64,000 nucleotides of DNA from Nageia nagi (Eukaryota; Pinophyta): contig JBITNC010000001.1 of NCBI GenBank assembly GCA_050084985.1, forward strand, positions 9,610,001 to 9,674,000, read 5' to 3'. A program made the translations under genes and the position numbers. The notes below the pieces were generated by a model. It was not told the origin of the DNA. It did no database searches and was given only the letters and a program-made list of their open reading frames with translations. Positions 33,201 to 45,524 of the stretch are shown one piece after another (positions within the stretch are counted from its first letter, which is position 1; each line of letters opens with the position of its first letter).

Positions 33201-36200
33201 TTACTATTGATATTTACCTTGAAACTCTTGTAACAACTCATACATGTGTTTAAGGAAAGTTGAGGAGGTTTGAGGCATTATGAAGTCATGTCAAGAAGTT
33301 GATTAACAATTAGAAGTCCAAGAGGGCATGCATATGATTATAAAATCTTTAATGCTTCATTAAAAGAGATGATTATCAAATTCATAGTTTTCATTGGTAT
33401 CAGATGTTATATGATGTTGATGTTAGAGGTTCATAATTATGTTAGTTGATTACAGAGTGTTGTAGAGACATGTGGAGTTGAGAGGTGAATTTTGTATATC
33501 AATTATTATAATAATCCATTGTAATTAATAGATAAAAGGATATTGAACTAGATGTACTTATACATTCAGAGGAACTGATGTAAATATGAATGTCAAACTA
33601 TTTGTACATATGTTCATTACTGCATATTTTCTTGTTTTAGTATTATGAATGTTGCATGCATTTTAATTTGTTGGGTATTGATTAATTTGTTAACAAATTA
33701 AAACACTACATTAGGTCTATAATTTGTATTATAATATCCTTTGAAATATATAAGCTTAAGGTGATTACAAATCTTATCTTTTTATAGCATGTGCCAGTCC
33801 AAATGATCCCCTTGGACCCACTATAGACACCCTAAAATTGAATTTTACATTATTGATAGGGTTATACTGACATTTATGGCATTTATCATATCATGTACTA
33901 TCATGTTTACCTAACATATTTTTGTAGCACTTTCGATCAATTCTATCAATGCCAAAGTTATTTTAACATTTTGGTTCTAGTCATCTGGATGACTTGTCAA
34001 TCATCCATATGATCCTGTAGGTCATATAGTCATCTAGATGATCCTGTTTGAGGTTTAGAAAAGGAAATATGGGCTCACATTTTCAGACTCTTCTTACTTT
34101 TCATGTCTTTTCATGATCTTTATGGCTACTGCACTTTACTACATGCATCTATACTTATGACATCAATTTTCAAAGGGTTACATCAAGACTTGAGCCTCCA
34201 TCTTCAAGCCTTGGGATCCCTTCTCCATACTCCACGGATTAAGATACCTAATGGTTAAATTGATTAGTTTATATCATTGATCCTTGACTTCATGGATATT
34301 TGTAGGTTTAAATATTTAAATAATCTCCATTGAATACTTATATCCTTTATTGAATTGTATATTCGTAATTATTTGGCATATAGGTGCATTTACGCTAATC
34401 TTCATACCTAGGGTTTGAACTTCAAGGTCTAAACCTAGGGTTTGATGGATATTTATTATTGAATTAGCATTACTAGCATTATATGTAGGGTTCTTTGCTT
34501 TGTATCTATTGTTATCATTATCATATTGGATCTTTTAGACAAATCTTTATGCATACTTAGTACTTAATCAATCTTTGTCACTTCATTATCAATATTATCA
34601 TTTAGCATTGTCAAATTTGCTTACAATAGTTTAGTATATAGTCTATGTATCAAGATCATATTTGCATAATAGGTATTTTAATCTTTTTACTATCCTCTTG
34701 ATTGTGAACAAAGGAGGCTTACAACCCTTTTGAGTTGGGCTTTCATCCCAATTAGATGGTCACAAGGTCTCAAGGACTTGTGATTTGAAGTCTCCCATAA
34801 TATTTTTGTTTTCCTTTTAGGTTTAGACATCACATTGCATCATTTAATAACAAAGGATAATTGCTAAACCCATATCTTTGTCAATTTTATCAATAATTAA
34901 CATAGGGAAATTAGATGCAAATGTATCAAGATTCTTGGAATTGTTCTTAAGTATTTTGAGTAGTTCAAGTGCAGGGATTTTGATCCATTAATAATTGGCA
35001 ATAACGATGGGACCCTACTGGTCCTAGGCCCCTAAGATAAAAGAGGATTCCCTAAGCCTTTTATCTTATTTTTGTGGCCTTTAATTTGTGGATGTTTCCC
35101 TCATTTTGGAGAGTTCTTGCAAATGATTTTCACTAAAATTTGCAGGATAACCTACTGAACATGGACATAACCTAATCTAAAATATTGAAGTCCCAATGTC
35201 ACTACAAAGAAAATAGTTTGTTTGCAAGTTGATCCTAACTATAAATCACCCTTATATAGGATGATTATAAGGTCATTCGGATGACCCTACAGTCACCTAT
35301 TGTAGGATGATTCTATCTGCAAGTTATTTTGAGCTTTATTTTTCTACTTTCTACATTTAGATTCACATTTGTATTAGTGATAGTAGTCCAATATCTAGTT
35401 TGGTATGTAAAATTTGGGTGTCCTTATCATAGGACTCGTATTTTCATCCTTGTCACTAGATTTCTATTTTAGCTTAAATTCCCAATTTTAAATTTTATCT
35501 CTAAGTGCATTATGGTCATCTAGATGACTATTGATCATCCAAACAAATGGCACATTCACCATAGTCATCCCTGTAGTGGAAGATTATATGGAAGAGCCTT
35601 TTGATATTCATTTCATCCATCAAAATTAGAGCCAGAGGGAATGTTCTTGGCTAGGTGAGTGTTTGAATCTCTTTCACACCTGGTCCATACAGTTTGGTTG
35701 CTCTCTTCATCTAGGATTGCTACTCTTTAGTGAATTTTGCATTACATATTGGGGGATTGTTACATACACATTGAAATCTAATTTGGTATTTAAAATTCAA
35801 AATATTATGAAAGGGTTTCCTTGTTGTTGGGGTATCTTTGTTATTTTTTTAGTGCATACCAAAGATTGCTATATTTGCATTATTTTCCATTCGAAAAGAA
35901 AAGAAAGCAATTTACTATTTTAGCATACTGGGTGGGAATGTCTTGATTTTGTTTTAAAATAAAAGTATTGGGGGTGTAATTTCATTGCATATCATTATAG
36001 GGCTACACATCATATTTTATTATTGCATTAAAATCCTCACAAGCATAGGGAGTATCTAGGGCACATGGATTTCATCATCATGGCCTAACCCATATTTGGA
36101 TTACATCACCAAAGTGGAAACCCCTCTATTGATGATGTATGTCATATAGTACTTGAGTACCATTGAAAAACATTTCACACCCTTACCTTGTTAACATTTG

Positions 36201-37340
36201 ACTAGAATCATTTTTAGGGAAACATAAAAAAGATTGTATCAAAATTTACAAGTGCATTGTTAAAATCAACCCTCACTAAAAAGATAAAGCATCAAATTGA
36301 ATAAAGAAGCAATTAGAAACATAATCACCATTGATATCTCTCACCATTGCTTCTTATCATTTAGATTTATATTTTAAAGTGGAATACACATTAAACAAGA
36401 TCTTTTAACAAAATTCTAGGCTTCTTATTGGGTGATTTATTGCTCTCAAATTATTTCATTTTCATATTGGTATGATTTAAAGTTTGTTTAAAAGTGCATG
36501 ATAAATTAATTTTACCTACTTTACCATCATGTCTTATGTACCCTCCAAGGATAAAAATCCTTAACATGTTCATATGGTTGAGATTAGGGTTTAACTTACA
36601 ACTAGAGTACGTGAAGAAGAGGAACATAATAATAAGATAAATCAATCAAATCCTCTTCCATGTTTGCATGTACCTAGCAGTAAATCACATACCCCTTAAC
36701 ATTCAACCTAGCATGAGTCCACCCATGTGTCACCTTACCTCTCTTTTAGTTAAACATTAGATAGATTTCATATTCTTGAGTCCACCCCTCAGTAGGAGGG
36801 GAGAGATCGTGTGATTCCTTGTAGAGCTAGTTTATTGTAGCTAGAGGGCCATCTTTCCTCTAAGGGACTTACACCCCATTTTCAAGTAGATCCTTCATAC
36901 AATGTGAGTTTAAGCACTTTATACCTTATCCTAGACCTAGTTCGACTCACCTTCCCATTCATCCTACCAAGCTACATGTCTCCATGTGAGATATTCATGA
37001 TTGATCCCATGGTTAAGACATTATATAGGGAGTTTTAGAAGACCCAGTTTCATCCATCAGATGCCCCTAGTAGGGAACTCTCATTATAGTTACCTCTTGT
37101 TACTAAAGTTGCCTACTCTTGAATTCTTGAGCATGAGGAAGAGGTAGAGGATGGTCATATAGAGGATATCCCCATGTCTCCCATCACTAGGTCTTGTCCA
37201 CTACATCCAACTGCATGATACATTATCAATGACACTCCAAAAATGACATATCATGAGGAACCTTTATTGGATCCTAGGACACCTCCTCATGTTAGTGCAT
37301 CACATGGTATGCCCCCTCTTCTCCCTAAACTAGTTGTCAC
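33201..37340. other. Long stretch without a recognised gene
   Basis: Mostly AT-rich sequence with short open frames that show no domain. It holds scattered copies of a short palindrome-like phrase, gtcatctagatgac or gtcatctggatgac, at about 33980-34045, 35275-35300 and 35520-35575. A less AT-rich, proline-coding stretch is at 36660-37340 (for example EEPLLDPRTPPHVSASHGMP at 37253). Possibly the remains of another retroelement, but I cannot name one. Confidence 0.4.
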
Positions 37341-37349
37341 TATTACCAA

Positions 37350-37640
37350 AAGGCTAATTTGCATCCTTTTTTACATCTTTAATCATAAAAAAATAAAAAA
37401 AGGATGCAAATTTGCATCCTTATGCATTGACATGTGTCAAAATCCTTTTTTCAATTCTTTTCTTTTTTGGCATAGATTTGGATGCAAATTTAGATGTAAA
37501 TAATGATGCAAAAAAAGGCCAAAAAAGATACAAATAAGGATGCAAAAAAAGATACCAAAATATGCAAATTTAGATGCAATAGGATGCAAAATTAGACATA
37601 AATTTGGATGCAAAATATTACATCAAAAATTAGCCAGTTT
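37350..37640. repeat. Interspersed ggatgcaaattt repeats next to the Penelope-like element
   Basis: The phrase gatgcaaattt, or its complement, occurs about ten times in 290 bp, including a perfect inverted pair aggatgcaaatttgcatcct at 37401-37420. The spacing is irregular and A-rich. It ends about 150 bp before the Penelope-like reading frame. Confidence 0.7.
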
Positions 37641-37794
37641 CAAAAAATTTGAACATGTCAAAGGCATGAAGATGCAAATTCTAAGACCATTTCACATCAA
37701 AAAACTTAAATAGGGAAAAAATATTTTCAAGTTAATTTTTATTATCAAATTCCACTACCATGGACATACATCACATTTACGTTTCTAGAATTGG

Positions 37795-38676
37795 ATGGAA
37801 AATGATGCAAGATATAAAAAAACACACATTATAAAGTCAAGAGAATTATTTGAAAAGATACATGATACACTAGTGTATAAAAAGGATAATGGGGAGTTGG
37901 GACATGAGGTATATAGAAAAAAGACACATAGAGACATACACTTACATGGCTCATCTCATCATAATTATGCTCAAAATATGGGGGTACTCAATACTCTTAT
38001 AACTAGAGCTCTTAGAATTTCACATAATGACCATATACATAAGGAGAAAATGCATCTAACTAAAGCACTAATGAGAAATGGTTATTCTACTAGAAAGATT
38101 AGATATGCATGGAATAAGATAGAAAGAGAAAAAACTAATGAGAGACTAGACCATACTAATACTAATTCATACATAGGGGTAGCCTACCTTACCTATATCA
38201 AGGTTTTAAGTGATAATTTAGCTAAAATATTAATGAAAGCACATATTAAGATAATTTTTCTTCCTCTCAATAAATTAAACATGTTCATATCTGTGAAGGA
38301 CCATGTAGAACCCTTACAACATAAAGGTGTATACAAGATAATGTGTGAGTGTGGAAGTTGTTACATTGGTTAAATAGGTAGGTCAATACATGAAAGAGTT
38401 AAAGGACATTGTGCTGATTTATAATATAATATAATAATCAAATCTACCCTAGCTAAACATGTAGATAAGACTAAACACCATATACTCATGGATAAGGTTG
38501 AATTCTTGGCTAGATGTGATAGCTTCCAAGAATGAAGAATTAGAGAACCTAATGAAATTAAAATTAACCCTAATAATATTAATGGAGAACAAGATGTTGA
38601 GATTATTAGGGCATGGTTACTTATTACTGACCTAATTTACAAACATAGAAGGAAAAATAATATGATACTAAAATAG
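37795..38676 (+). pseudogene. Penelope-like retroelement: RT C-terminus and GIY-YIG endonuclease
   Basis: One plus-strand frame runs from before 37795 to a TAG at 38674-38676, interrupted only by TAA at 38371, TAA near 38422 and TGA near 38536. The first part reads YKKDNGELGHEVYRKKTHRD and AQNMGVLNTLITRALRIS, the end of a Penelope-type reverse transcriptase. A linker follows. The GIY-YIG nuclease begins GVYKIMCECGSCYIG (38320-38370) and continues past the stop with GRSIHERVKGH. The frame closes with EIKINPNNINGEQD and RAWLL, typical of the C-terminus of GIY-YIG Penelope-like elements. The catalytic part of RT is missing, so this is a 5'-truncated copy. In plants such elements (named Dryad) are known from conifers and have been proposed to come from arthropods by horizontal transfer. 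Confidence 0.88.
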
Positions 38677-39045
38677 CCATAACTTTTGTATTTTAACTCA
38701 ATTTTTCATGTTCTTTACATAGTTGGAAAGATATTTTTATGTAGTATTTAAATATATTTATATTTTTAGTATTTTATAATGATAGAGGGCTAAAATTGAT
38801 CTTACAAAATTGGGTATTACTTATCTCTACTTAAAAAAGAAGGTTACACTTTATTTTCTTCATTTAGTTATTCTAAAGATGGGTCCCATAGATTGGATTG
38901 AAAATGTAAATAATTCAAATTCATATGCAAGTCAACCTAAAATGACTAAAGAGAATAAATAATATTATCATACCACAAGGAAAGAACAAGCTATACATAT
39001 GAAAAGTTCAAGATACTAGTGAAAAGCATATCAATTATAATATTG
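38677..39045. other. 3' flank of the Penelope-like element
   Basis: AT-rich, no gene seen. I could find neither the Penelope 3' end nor a CACTA terminus here with confidence. Confidence 0.4.
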
Positions 39046-39303
39046 TCATTGCAAACTATATTCTTCATAAAGACATACAATATATTTACTTATAGGATTA
39101 CATTCAAGTACAAACCACATTTTTTCATCATAAACATCAAGTAAAATATGTGTAGAGTCAATTGCATAGTGATCACTAGGTCTATCATGTAAGATTGTTT
39201 TTCTATCAAGTGTGTCAAACCATGTACATTTATATATCACACACTGAAATGACCTATAATCCAATTGTATAATTTCTTGAACTTCCATGACTTTCTTGAT
39301 CAA
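39046..39303 (-). pseudogene. CACTA transposon: DUF4216-like segment
   Basis: The minus-strand translation EIIQLDYRSFQCVIYKCTWF and later DEKMWFVLECNPISKYIV resembles DUF4216, which lies at the C-terminal side of plant CACTA (En/Spm) transposase genes. It is collinear with the DUF4218 and Tnp2 pieces further right, once the inserted copia element is removed. Confidence 0.65.
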
Positions 39304-39889
39304 AATAAGCCATCACTCTATAGTCAAATGTCATTCTTCTCTCATCATTCTTTTCTTTTTTGAAGTGTTGACCATATGCCCACATTGTAGGGAAAGATAG
39401 TGCCTGCACATATTTACATGAAAAATGTTATTAGTGCTTGAACATATTCACATGAAAATTGAAGTTTTATAAAATATTAATAAAACTAATTACCTCAAAA
39501 TTGCATCCTATAGTGATATTTAATTCATTTTCATTATCTTCATCTATTTCTCCTCCTGTAGCTTGTTGTTTCATTTCAATTTCATTCTTCATCCATGACC
39601 TTGGAAATTCTTATGGCCAATTTTTGTCTCTTATATTTTCAGGTAGACTAGATGTACCCCTTTGATTTCATCTATGAAATAAAGTATGTTCTTATTCAAT
39701 TTGCCTTCTTTTAGTTTGGTACAACTCAATCCACTTTTTGCAACATGCATGCATCATGATACATAGGTATATAGATTCATGAAGGTCATAATTTGTAAAT
39801 TCACAATACCATAATACAAACTTGTTAGCCAGTAATCAAGAAAATATGCAAATTGTAAATCCAAAGTGCATGTACATATCTAAAACATA

Positions 39890-40287
39890 GTTAATACCTT
39901 TAATAGAATATAGTGTTTTGCCTGTTTCTAATACCTTTCTTCCTAATTTCTCACTATCTTTGTTTGCCTTCCACATGTTTGGTACAGAAGGATCTATTTG
40001 GGATAGATACTCACTTGCATAAAAAAATGATTCCTATACAATGTATCCCTCACCTATAGATACTTCTGGTCATGAAGTTTTTCTAACAAATCCCTTTAGC
40101 ACCTTTAAAAATCTCTCCACAAAAAACATGTTTCTAGTAGTCATAACACCTGTAATGTTAATATCATCTACTAGGTGGATCAATAGGTGCACTTGTATGT
40201 ACATAAAACCAAGTGATAATTCTTTTTCTAATTTGCAGACAATTTCAACAATCTCTCTATGTCATTGATATATTACAACCACATGTA
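39890..40287 (-). pseudogene. CACTA transposon: DUF4218, C-terminal part (left of copia insertion)
   Basis: On the minus strand the frame reads REIVEIVCKLEKELSLGFMY, IQVHLLIHLVDD, MFFVERFLKVLKGFVRK and SIGEGYIV, the conserved core of DUF4218 found next to Tnp2 transposase. Stops interrupt it. The N-terminal side continues across the copia insertion at 45830-45925. Confidence 0.75.
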
Positions 40288-40292
40288 TCTCC

Positions 40293-40792
40293 TATTGACT
40301 GACTTGCGTGTTTCCTTACATGATTCTATGGTCATGTGGAGTGCGCTCCTAACCTTGCATGATTCTGTGGTCACGCAAAGTGCACCCTTGACCAACACAT
40401 TTCTCACCTGAGCGATTTCAACTTGCGCATTTCCCTTGCATGATTCTAACCTACGTGTTTCTCACCTGCACATTTTTGATCTTAAAATGTGACCACGTTT
40501 CAAGGAGGCTAGGCATTTTGTCAGTACACCTAGAATAGTCTAGTTTGTACTTATTTTGGCTCTATAGCTTAGTTTGGTGATTTGTTCTAATTTGTTCTAG
40601 TTCATAGGAGTTCTGTCATTATTGTTTGACTATCTAGAATAGGTTTTTAGAGCATATTTGATGGTTTTGGATATGAGTATAATAAATGTTGAGCCTATCT
40701 ACTCAACTATCATTTGTCTATATTGAGCTCAGTCCAAGCTCTATAAAAGCTTGGTAAATTCATGAATCAAATAGAATGTGATTATTCTCACA
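40293..40792 (+). mobile_element. Copia element 2, 5' LTR
   Basis: Begins TATTGACTGACTTGCG (the first G of TG is mutated to A; the other LTR has TGTTGACT) and ends ATTCTCACA. A TATA box TATAAAA is at 40742-40748, which leaves an R-U5 region of only about 25-45 bp. Confidence 0.95.
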
Positions 40793-40795
40793 TTG

Positions 40796-40808
40796 TGGTA
40801 TCAGAGCC
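40796..40808 (+). other. tRNA-Met primer binding site of copia element 2
   Basis: TGGTATCAGAGCC, three bases after the 5' LTR, complementary to the 3' end of initiator tRNA-Met. Confidence 0.9.
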
Positions 40809-40888
40809 TCTTGGTCTTTTGGGTTAGAAGAGATTACATTGCAAGCATTCTTGCAAGTGCACAGTCCAGTCCTGTCATTTTTTGAAAA

Positions 40889-41812
40889 ATGGCCAACAAC
40901 AACAATTCACTCCCATTAGCAGAATTCCATGGAGATGACTATGAGTACTGGTCTATCAAGATGAAGACCTTACTCATAGGAAAGGGATTATGGGACATTA
41001 TTGAGGATGGATACATTGATCCAACCGATTGGTCTACTTTGGGTGATCAAGCCAAGAAAGACATGAAGCAAAATCAAAGGAACAATTCCTTTGCTCTCTA
41101 CCATCTTCAAGCTTCAATGGGGAATGCAATTTTCCCTAGGATTGCATCATGCACATCAGCAAAGAGTGCTTGGGAAGCACTCAAGCAAGATTTACAAGGG
41201 ATTGCTCAAATCAAGCAAGTGAGACTCCAAACCTTGAAGAGGGATTTTGAAAATCTCAAAATGAGGGATGATGAGTTTGTTGGTGAATATTGTGTGAGGG
41301 TTAAATCTTGTGTTGACAAGATGGAAACCCTTGGAGAAACAATCACCAATGAAGTAGTGGTGAAGAAGGTGCTTAGATCACTTCTCCCCAAGTGGAACCA
41401 TGTAGCAATTATCATAGAGGAAAGCAAAGACTTGGCTGATCTTCCCTATGATACTCTCATTGGTTCCTTGATGAGTCATGAAGAGAGGCTCAAAGACCTC
41501 ACTCCTTCAACTGATCAAGCTGATGATAAAGCCTTTGCAAGCAAGGAAGGTGAATCCAATTCTTCAAGAGGAGGAAGAAGAGAAAGAGGGAAAGCCAAAA
41601 GAGGGAAATTCCAAGGAAGAGGAAGAGGTAGAGGAAGGACAAGTGGTGATAAGAGTGACAAACAATGTTACTACTGTAAGAAGTTTGGTCATTTTGAGAG
41701 TGAGTGTAGATTGAAAGCCTCACAAGAAGGAAATAGTGGAGGTGCTCACTATGGAGAGGAGAGAATTACTCTCACTTGTTCATGTCCATGGAAAACAAAG
41801 ATGAAAAGGTGA
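40889..41812 (+). pseudogene. Copia element 2: gag
   Basis: Starts MANNNNSLPLAEFHGDDYEY at the first ATG after the primer site and holds the DUF4219/UBN2-type gag fold (YWSIKMKTLLIGKGLWDII, AWEALKQ, LRSLLPKW). A basic RG-rich stretch (GGRRERGKAKRGKFQGRGRG) precedes an intact zinc knuckle CYYCKKFGHFESEC. The frame is lost at about 41790, where the protease continues in another frame; this is more likely a mutation than programmed shifting, since most plant copia elements use one frame. Confidence 0.95.
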
Positions 41813-43045
41813 AAGAAGAGACTTGGTTGCTAGATATGGGAGCATCAAACCATATGACCGGTAAGGGGGAGTTATTTTCTTCTTTGAATAACTCATACAA
41901 GTCTAAGATCAGACTTGGAGATGACAATCCATTGCAAGTTGAAGGCATGGTAGCCATGGAGGTAAGCACCATTGAAGGTCCCAAGAAGGTAAAAGACATC
42001 TACTATACTCCAAATTTAAAACACAATTTGTTGAGTGTATGCCAAATAATGGAGAGAAATTATAAGCTTGTATTTGAGAATGCAAAATGTAAGATTTATG
42101 ATAAAAATCATGGTAATAGGCTAGTCACTTCAGTCCCTATGACCAAAAATCGCTTATTTCCTCTCCAATTTGGTAAAAATAATGGTGCTTCACTTGCAAA
42201 TGTAGCCATTGACAACAAGAGTTGGCTTTGGCATCTAAGATATGGTCATCTAAATTTTGTAAATTTGAGATTACTAACATCTCAAACTATGGTCTATGGG
42301 CTGCCCAAAGTTGAAGATAATAAAAATGAAGTGTGCCAAGGATGTGCTTTTGGAAAGCACTCAAGAAGCAAATTCCCAAGAGGAGAAGCATGGAAGGCCT
42401 CTAAACCCCTACAATTGGTGCATAGTGATCTTTGTGGACCTATGCAAACTCTAAGTATGGGTAAAAATTCTTACTTACTCACTTTTATTGATGATTTCTC
42501 TAGATATTGTTGGATATATTTCTTAAAATCAAAAGATGAAGTCTTCAAGTACTTTCAAGATTTTAAGAACCATGTAGAGAATCAAAGTGAATGTAAAGTA
42601 AAATGCTTAAGAAGTGATAATGGAGGAGAGTATTGCTCTAATGAATTTTTGAAGTTTTGCAAGGATTGTGGAATAAAAAGGCAATTCACATCACCTTATA
42701 CTCCACAACAAAATGGTGTTTTCGAAAGGAAAAACCACACTATTGTAGAAATGGCAAGGTACATGCTACAAACAAAAGAATTGAGCAATCAATATTGGGC
42801 TAAAGCATTAAGAACAACGATGTATATTCTCAATAGGAGTCCAACCTCAAGCTTGGAAGGTGTCACTCCTTATGAAGCATGGTTTTTGAAAAAACCCAAT
42901 GTAAGGCATTTTAGAGTTTTTAGATGTTTAGCTTATGTACATGTACCAAATGAGCTTAGAAAAAAGCTTGATGCAAAAAGTGATTCATGTATTTTCATAG
43001 GCTATAGTGAGTCTTCAAAGGCTTATAAATTGTATAATCCAAAAA
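41776..43045 (+). pseudogene. Copia element 2: protease and integrase
   Basis: In order: a protease with DMGASNHM (residues 20-27 of this segment; the usual DSG is DMG, so a catalytic-site residue has changed), a pre-integrase zinc region (WHLRYGHLN, CQGCAFGKH), and the integrase core LVHSDLCGPM, FIDDFSRYCW, RSDNGGEY and PQQNGVFERKN with the D, D, E positions. A C-terminal region (GVTPYEAWFLKKPNVRHFRV) follows. The frame runs from 41776 without a stop to about 43040, where a shift moves it to the RT frame. Confidence 0.95.
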
Positions 43046-45034
43046 ACTAGAAAGATTATTATCTCAAGAGATGTAATTTTTGATGAAGGGGGAGCATGGA
43101 GTCATAAAAAACTCTATGTAAATAATCCTCCTCAAGATGTAAATGCCTATAATATGCAGCCAAATCAGTCCAAGATAAGCCCTCCTCTAAGGCCTCCAAG
43201 TCCTCCAAAGGATTCAAGCACTTCTTCAAGCATACCATCTCCTTCACCATCTCCAATGGATGAAGACTCTCCAAATCTTGTGAGCAAAGGAAAAAGAATT
43301 CTTGCCAATCATCCACCACAACAAATGTTAGACAAAAATTTCTCAAGAAGATACACTAGAAGTCAAGCAAATGGACTTCAAGATGTTGTTAGAAGACTTG
43401 AGAATTTAAAAATGTATGGTGATGAAGATGATCAAGCCCTTAAAGGTGATGTGATCAATTATGATTTTATAACTAGTGTAGAGGTTGAACCTTCTAGTTA
43501 TGAACAAGCATGTAATAATGATGTTTGGGTGAAGGCCATGGAAGATGAAATCTCTTCCAGAAAAAGGAATGATACTTGGGAGCTTGTGGAGCTTCCCAAA
43601 GGCAAGAAAATTGTTAGTTGTAAATGGGTCTACAAGACCAAATACAATAGCAATGGCACCATAGAGAGGCACAAAGCAAGGCTTGTGGCCAAAGGCTTTC
43701 TCCAATAGTATGGCATTGATTATGAAGAGACCTTTGCACTAGTAGCAAGGTAAGAAACCATTAGATTGGTTCTTTCATTAGCTGCCCAAAAAGGTTGGAA
43801 AGTAATGCACATGGATGTAAAAAGTTAATTCTTGAATGGGTATTTGGATGAAGAGGTTTTTGTTGAACAACCTCAAGGCTTTGTAATCCAAGGAAAGGAA
43901 CATCTTGTATATAAGTTAAAGAAGGATTTGTATGGCCTCAAATAAGCTCCAAGAGCTTGGTACTCAAGGATTGATGGGTTCTTCCATCAATTTGGATTCA
44001 TTAGGAGCAAAAGTGAACCTACTCTCTACACCATGAAGCAAGGTAATGATCTCCTACTTGTTTGCTTGTATGTTGATGATCTTATCTTTATGGGGAGTAA
44101 CTTGAGCATGAATGATAACTTTAAGAGTTCCATGATGAAAGAATTTGAAATGAAGGACCTTGTACTCATGCAATACTTCCTAGGCATGGAAGTACTCCAA
44201 AAAGATGATGAAATCTTCATTTACCAATCCAAATATGCCCAAGACATGTTGAAGAAATTTGGTATGATTGATTGCAAATTAGTACCAACACCAATGGCTC
44301 ATGGAGAGCTACTTTGTAGAGATGATGGCACACCAAAGGCTAATGGGACCAATTTCAGAAGCATTATGGGAAGCTTGATGTTTCTCACCAACACAAGACT
44401 GGATATTGCACATGTAGTCTCACTTGTTTCAAGGTTCATGAGTGATCCTTCAGAAGCTCATTTAAAAGGCACCAAGAGAATTCTTAGATATGTAAAAGGT
44501 ACTACCAAATTTGGAATCCATTACTCAAAAATGGATATTATAAAGCTTGAAGGCTTTAGTGATAGTGATTGGGGTAGTAACATTAATGATAGGAAGTCTA
44601 CATTAGGGAATTATTTCACTCTTGGGTCTAGTTTTGTAACATGGAGCTCTAAAAAATAAACTATAGTGGCTCTATCCTCTACTAAAGCTGAATACATAGC
44701 ACTCACAAGTGCTAGTACTCAAGCCCTATGGCTTAAAAAAGTTCTTGAAGAACTTGGAGAAAAGCAAATTGGTCCTACTACATTGTATTGTGACAACCAA
44801 AGTGCCATTCAATTGGCACTTAATCTAGTCCACCATAGTAGATCCAAGCACTTTGACATGAAGTACCACTTCATCAGAGATATGGTGGAGAAAGGAGTAA
44901 TTGAGCTCAAGTATTGCAACACTTTGGATAACATTGCTGATTCTTTCACCAAAGGAGTTGCTAAAGCTCAGTTTTTACTGTTGAGGAGCTTTTTGGTAAG
45001 TCCCCTCAACATCAAGGGGGAGAATGTTGACTAA
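43007..45034 (+). pseudogene. Copia element 2: reverse transcriptase and RNase H
   Basis: One frame from 43007 to the TAA at 45032-45034 holds the linker, RVT_2 and RNase H, with in-frame stops at 43706 (TAG), 43751 (TAA), 43826 (TAA), 43943 (TAA) and 44657 (TAA). Catalytic residues are kept: HMDVKS and YVDDLI. RNase H shows SDWGSNINDRKST, ALSSTKAEYIAL and CDNQSAI. The stops at 43706 and 43943 sit where relatives have CAG or CAA, consistent with C-to-T decay. Confidence 0.95.
45013..45023 (+). other. Polypurine tract of copia element 2
   Basis: CAAGGGGGAGA directly before the TG of the 3' LTR. It overlaps the last codons of the RNase H frame. Confidence 0.9.
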
Positions 45035-45524
45035 CTTGCGCATTTCCTTACATGATTTTGTGGTCACATGGAGTGCGCTCCTGACCTTGCATGATTCTGT
45101 GGTCATGCAGAGTGTGCCCTTGACCAACACATTTCTCACCTGAGCGATTCTAACTTGCACATTTCCCTTGCGTGATTCTAACCTATGTGTTTCTCACCTA
45201 CACATTTCTGATCTTAAAATGTGACCATGTTTCAGGGAGGCTAGGCATTTTGTCAGTATGCCTAGAATAGTCCAATTTGTACTTATTTTGGGTCTATAGC
45301 TTAGTTTGGTGATCTATTCTGATATGTTCCAGTTCGTAGGAGTTCTATCATTATTGTTTGATTGTCTAAAATAGGTTTTTAGAGCATATTTGATGGTTTT
45401 GGATATGAGTATAATAAATGTTGAGCCTATCTACTCAACTATCATTTGTCTATATTGAGCTCAGTCCAAGCTCTATAAAAGCTTGGTAAATTCATAAATC
45501 AAATAGAATGTGATTATTCTCACA
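45025..45524 (+). mobile_element. Copia element 2, 3' LTR
   Basis: Begins TGTTGACTAACTTGCG and ends ATTCTCACA, with TCTCC target duplication following. TATAAAA is at 45474-45480. Confidence 0.96.

Noticed and set aside
37350-37640. CRISPR-like array
   Set aside because: Spacing is irregular, the repeats occur in both orientations, and the context is a eukaryotic genome.
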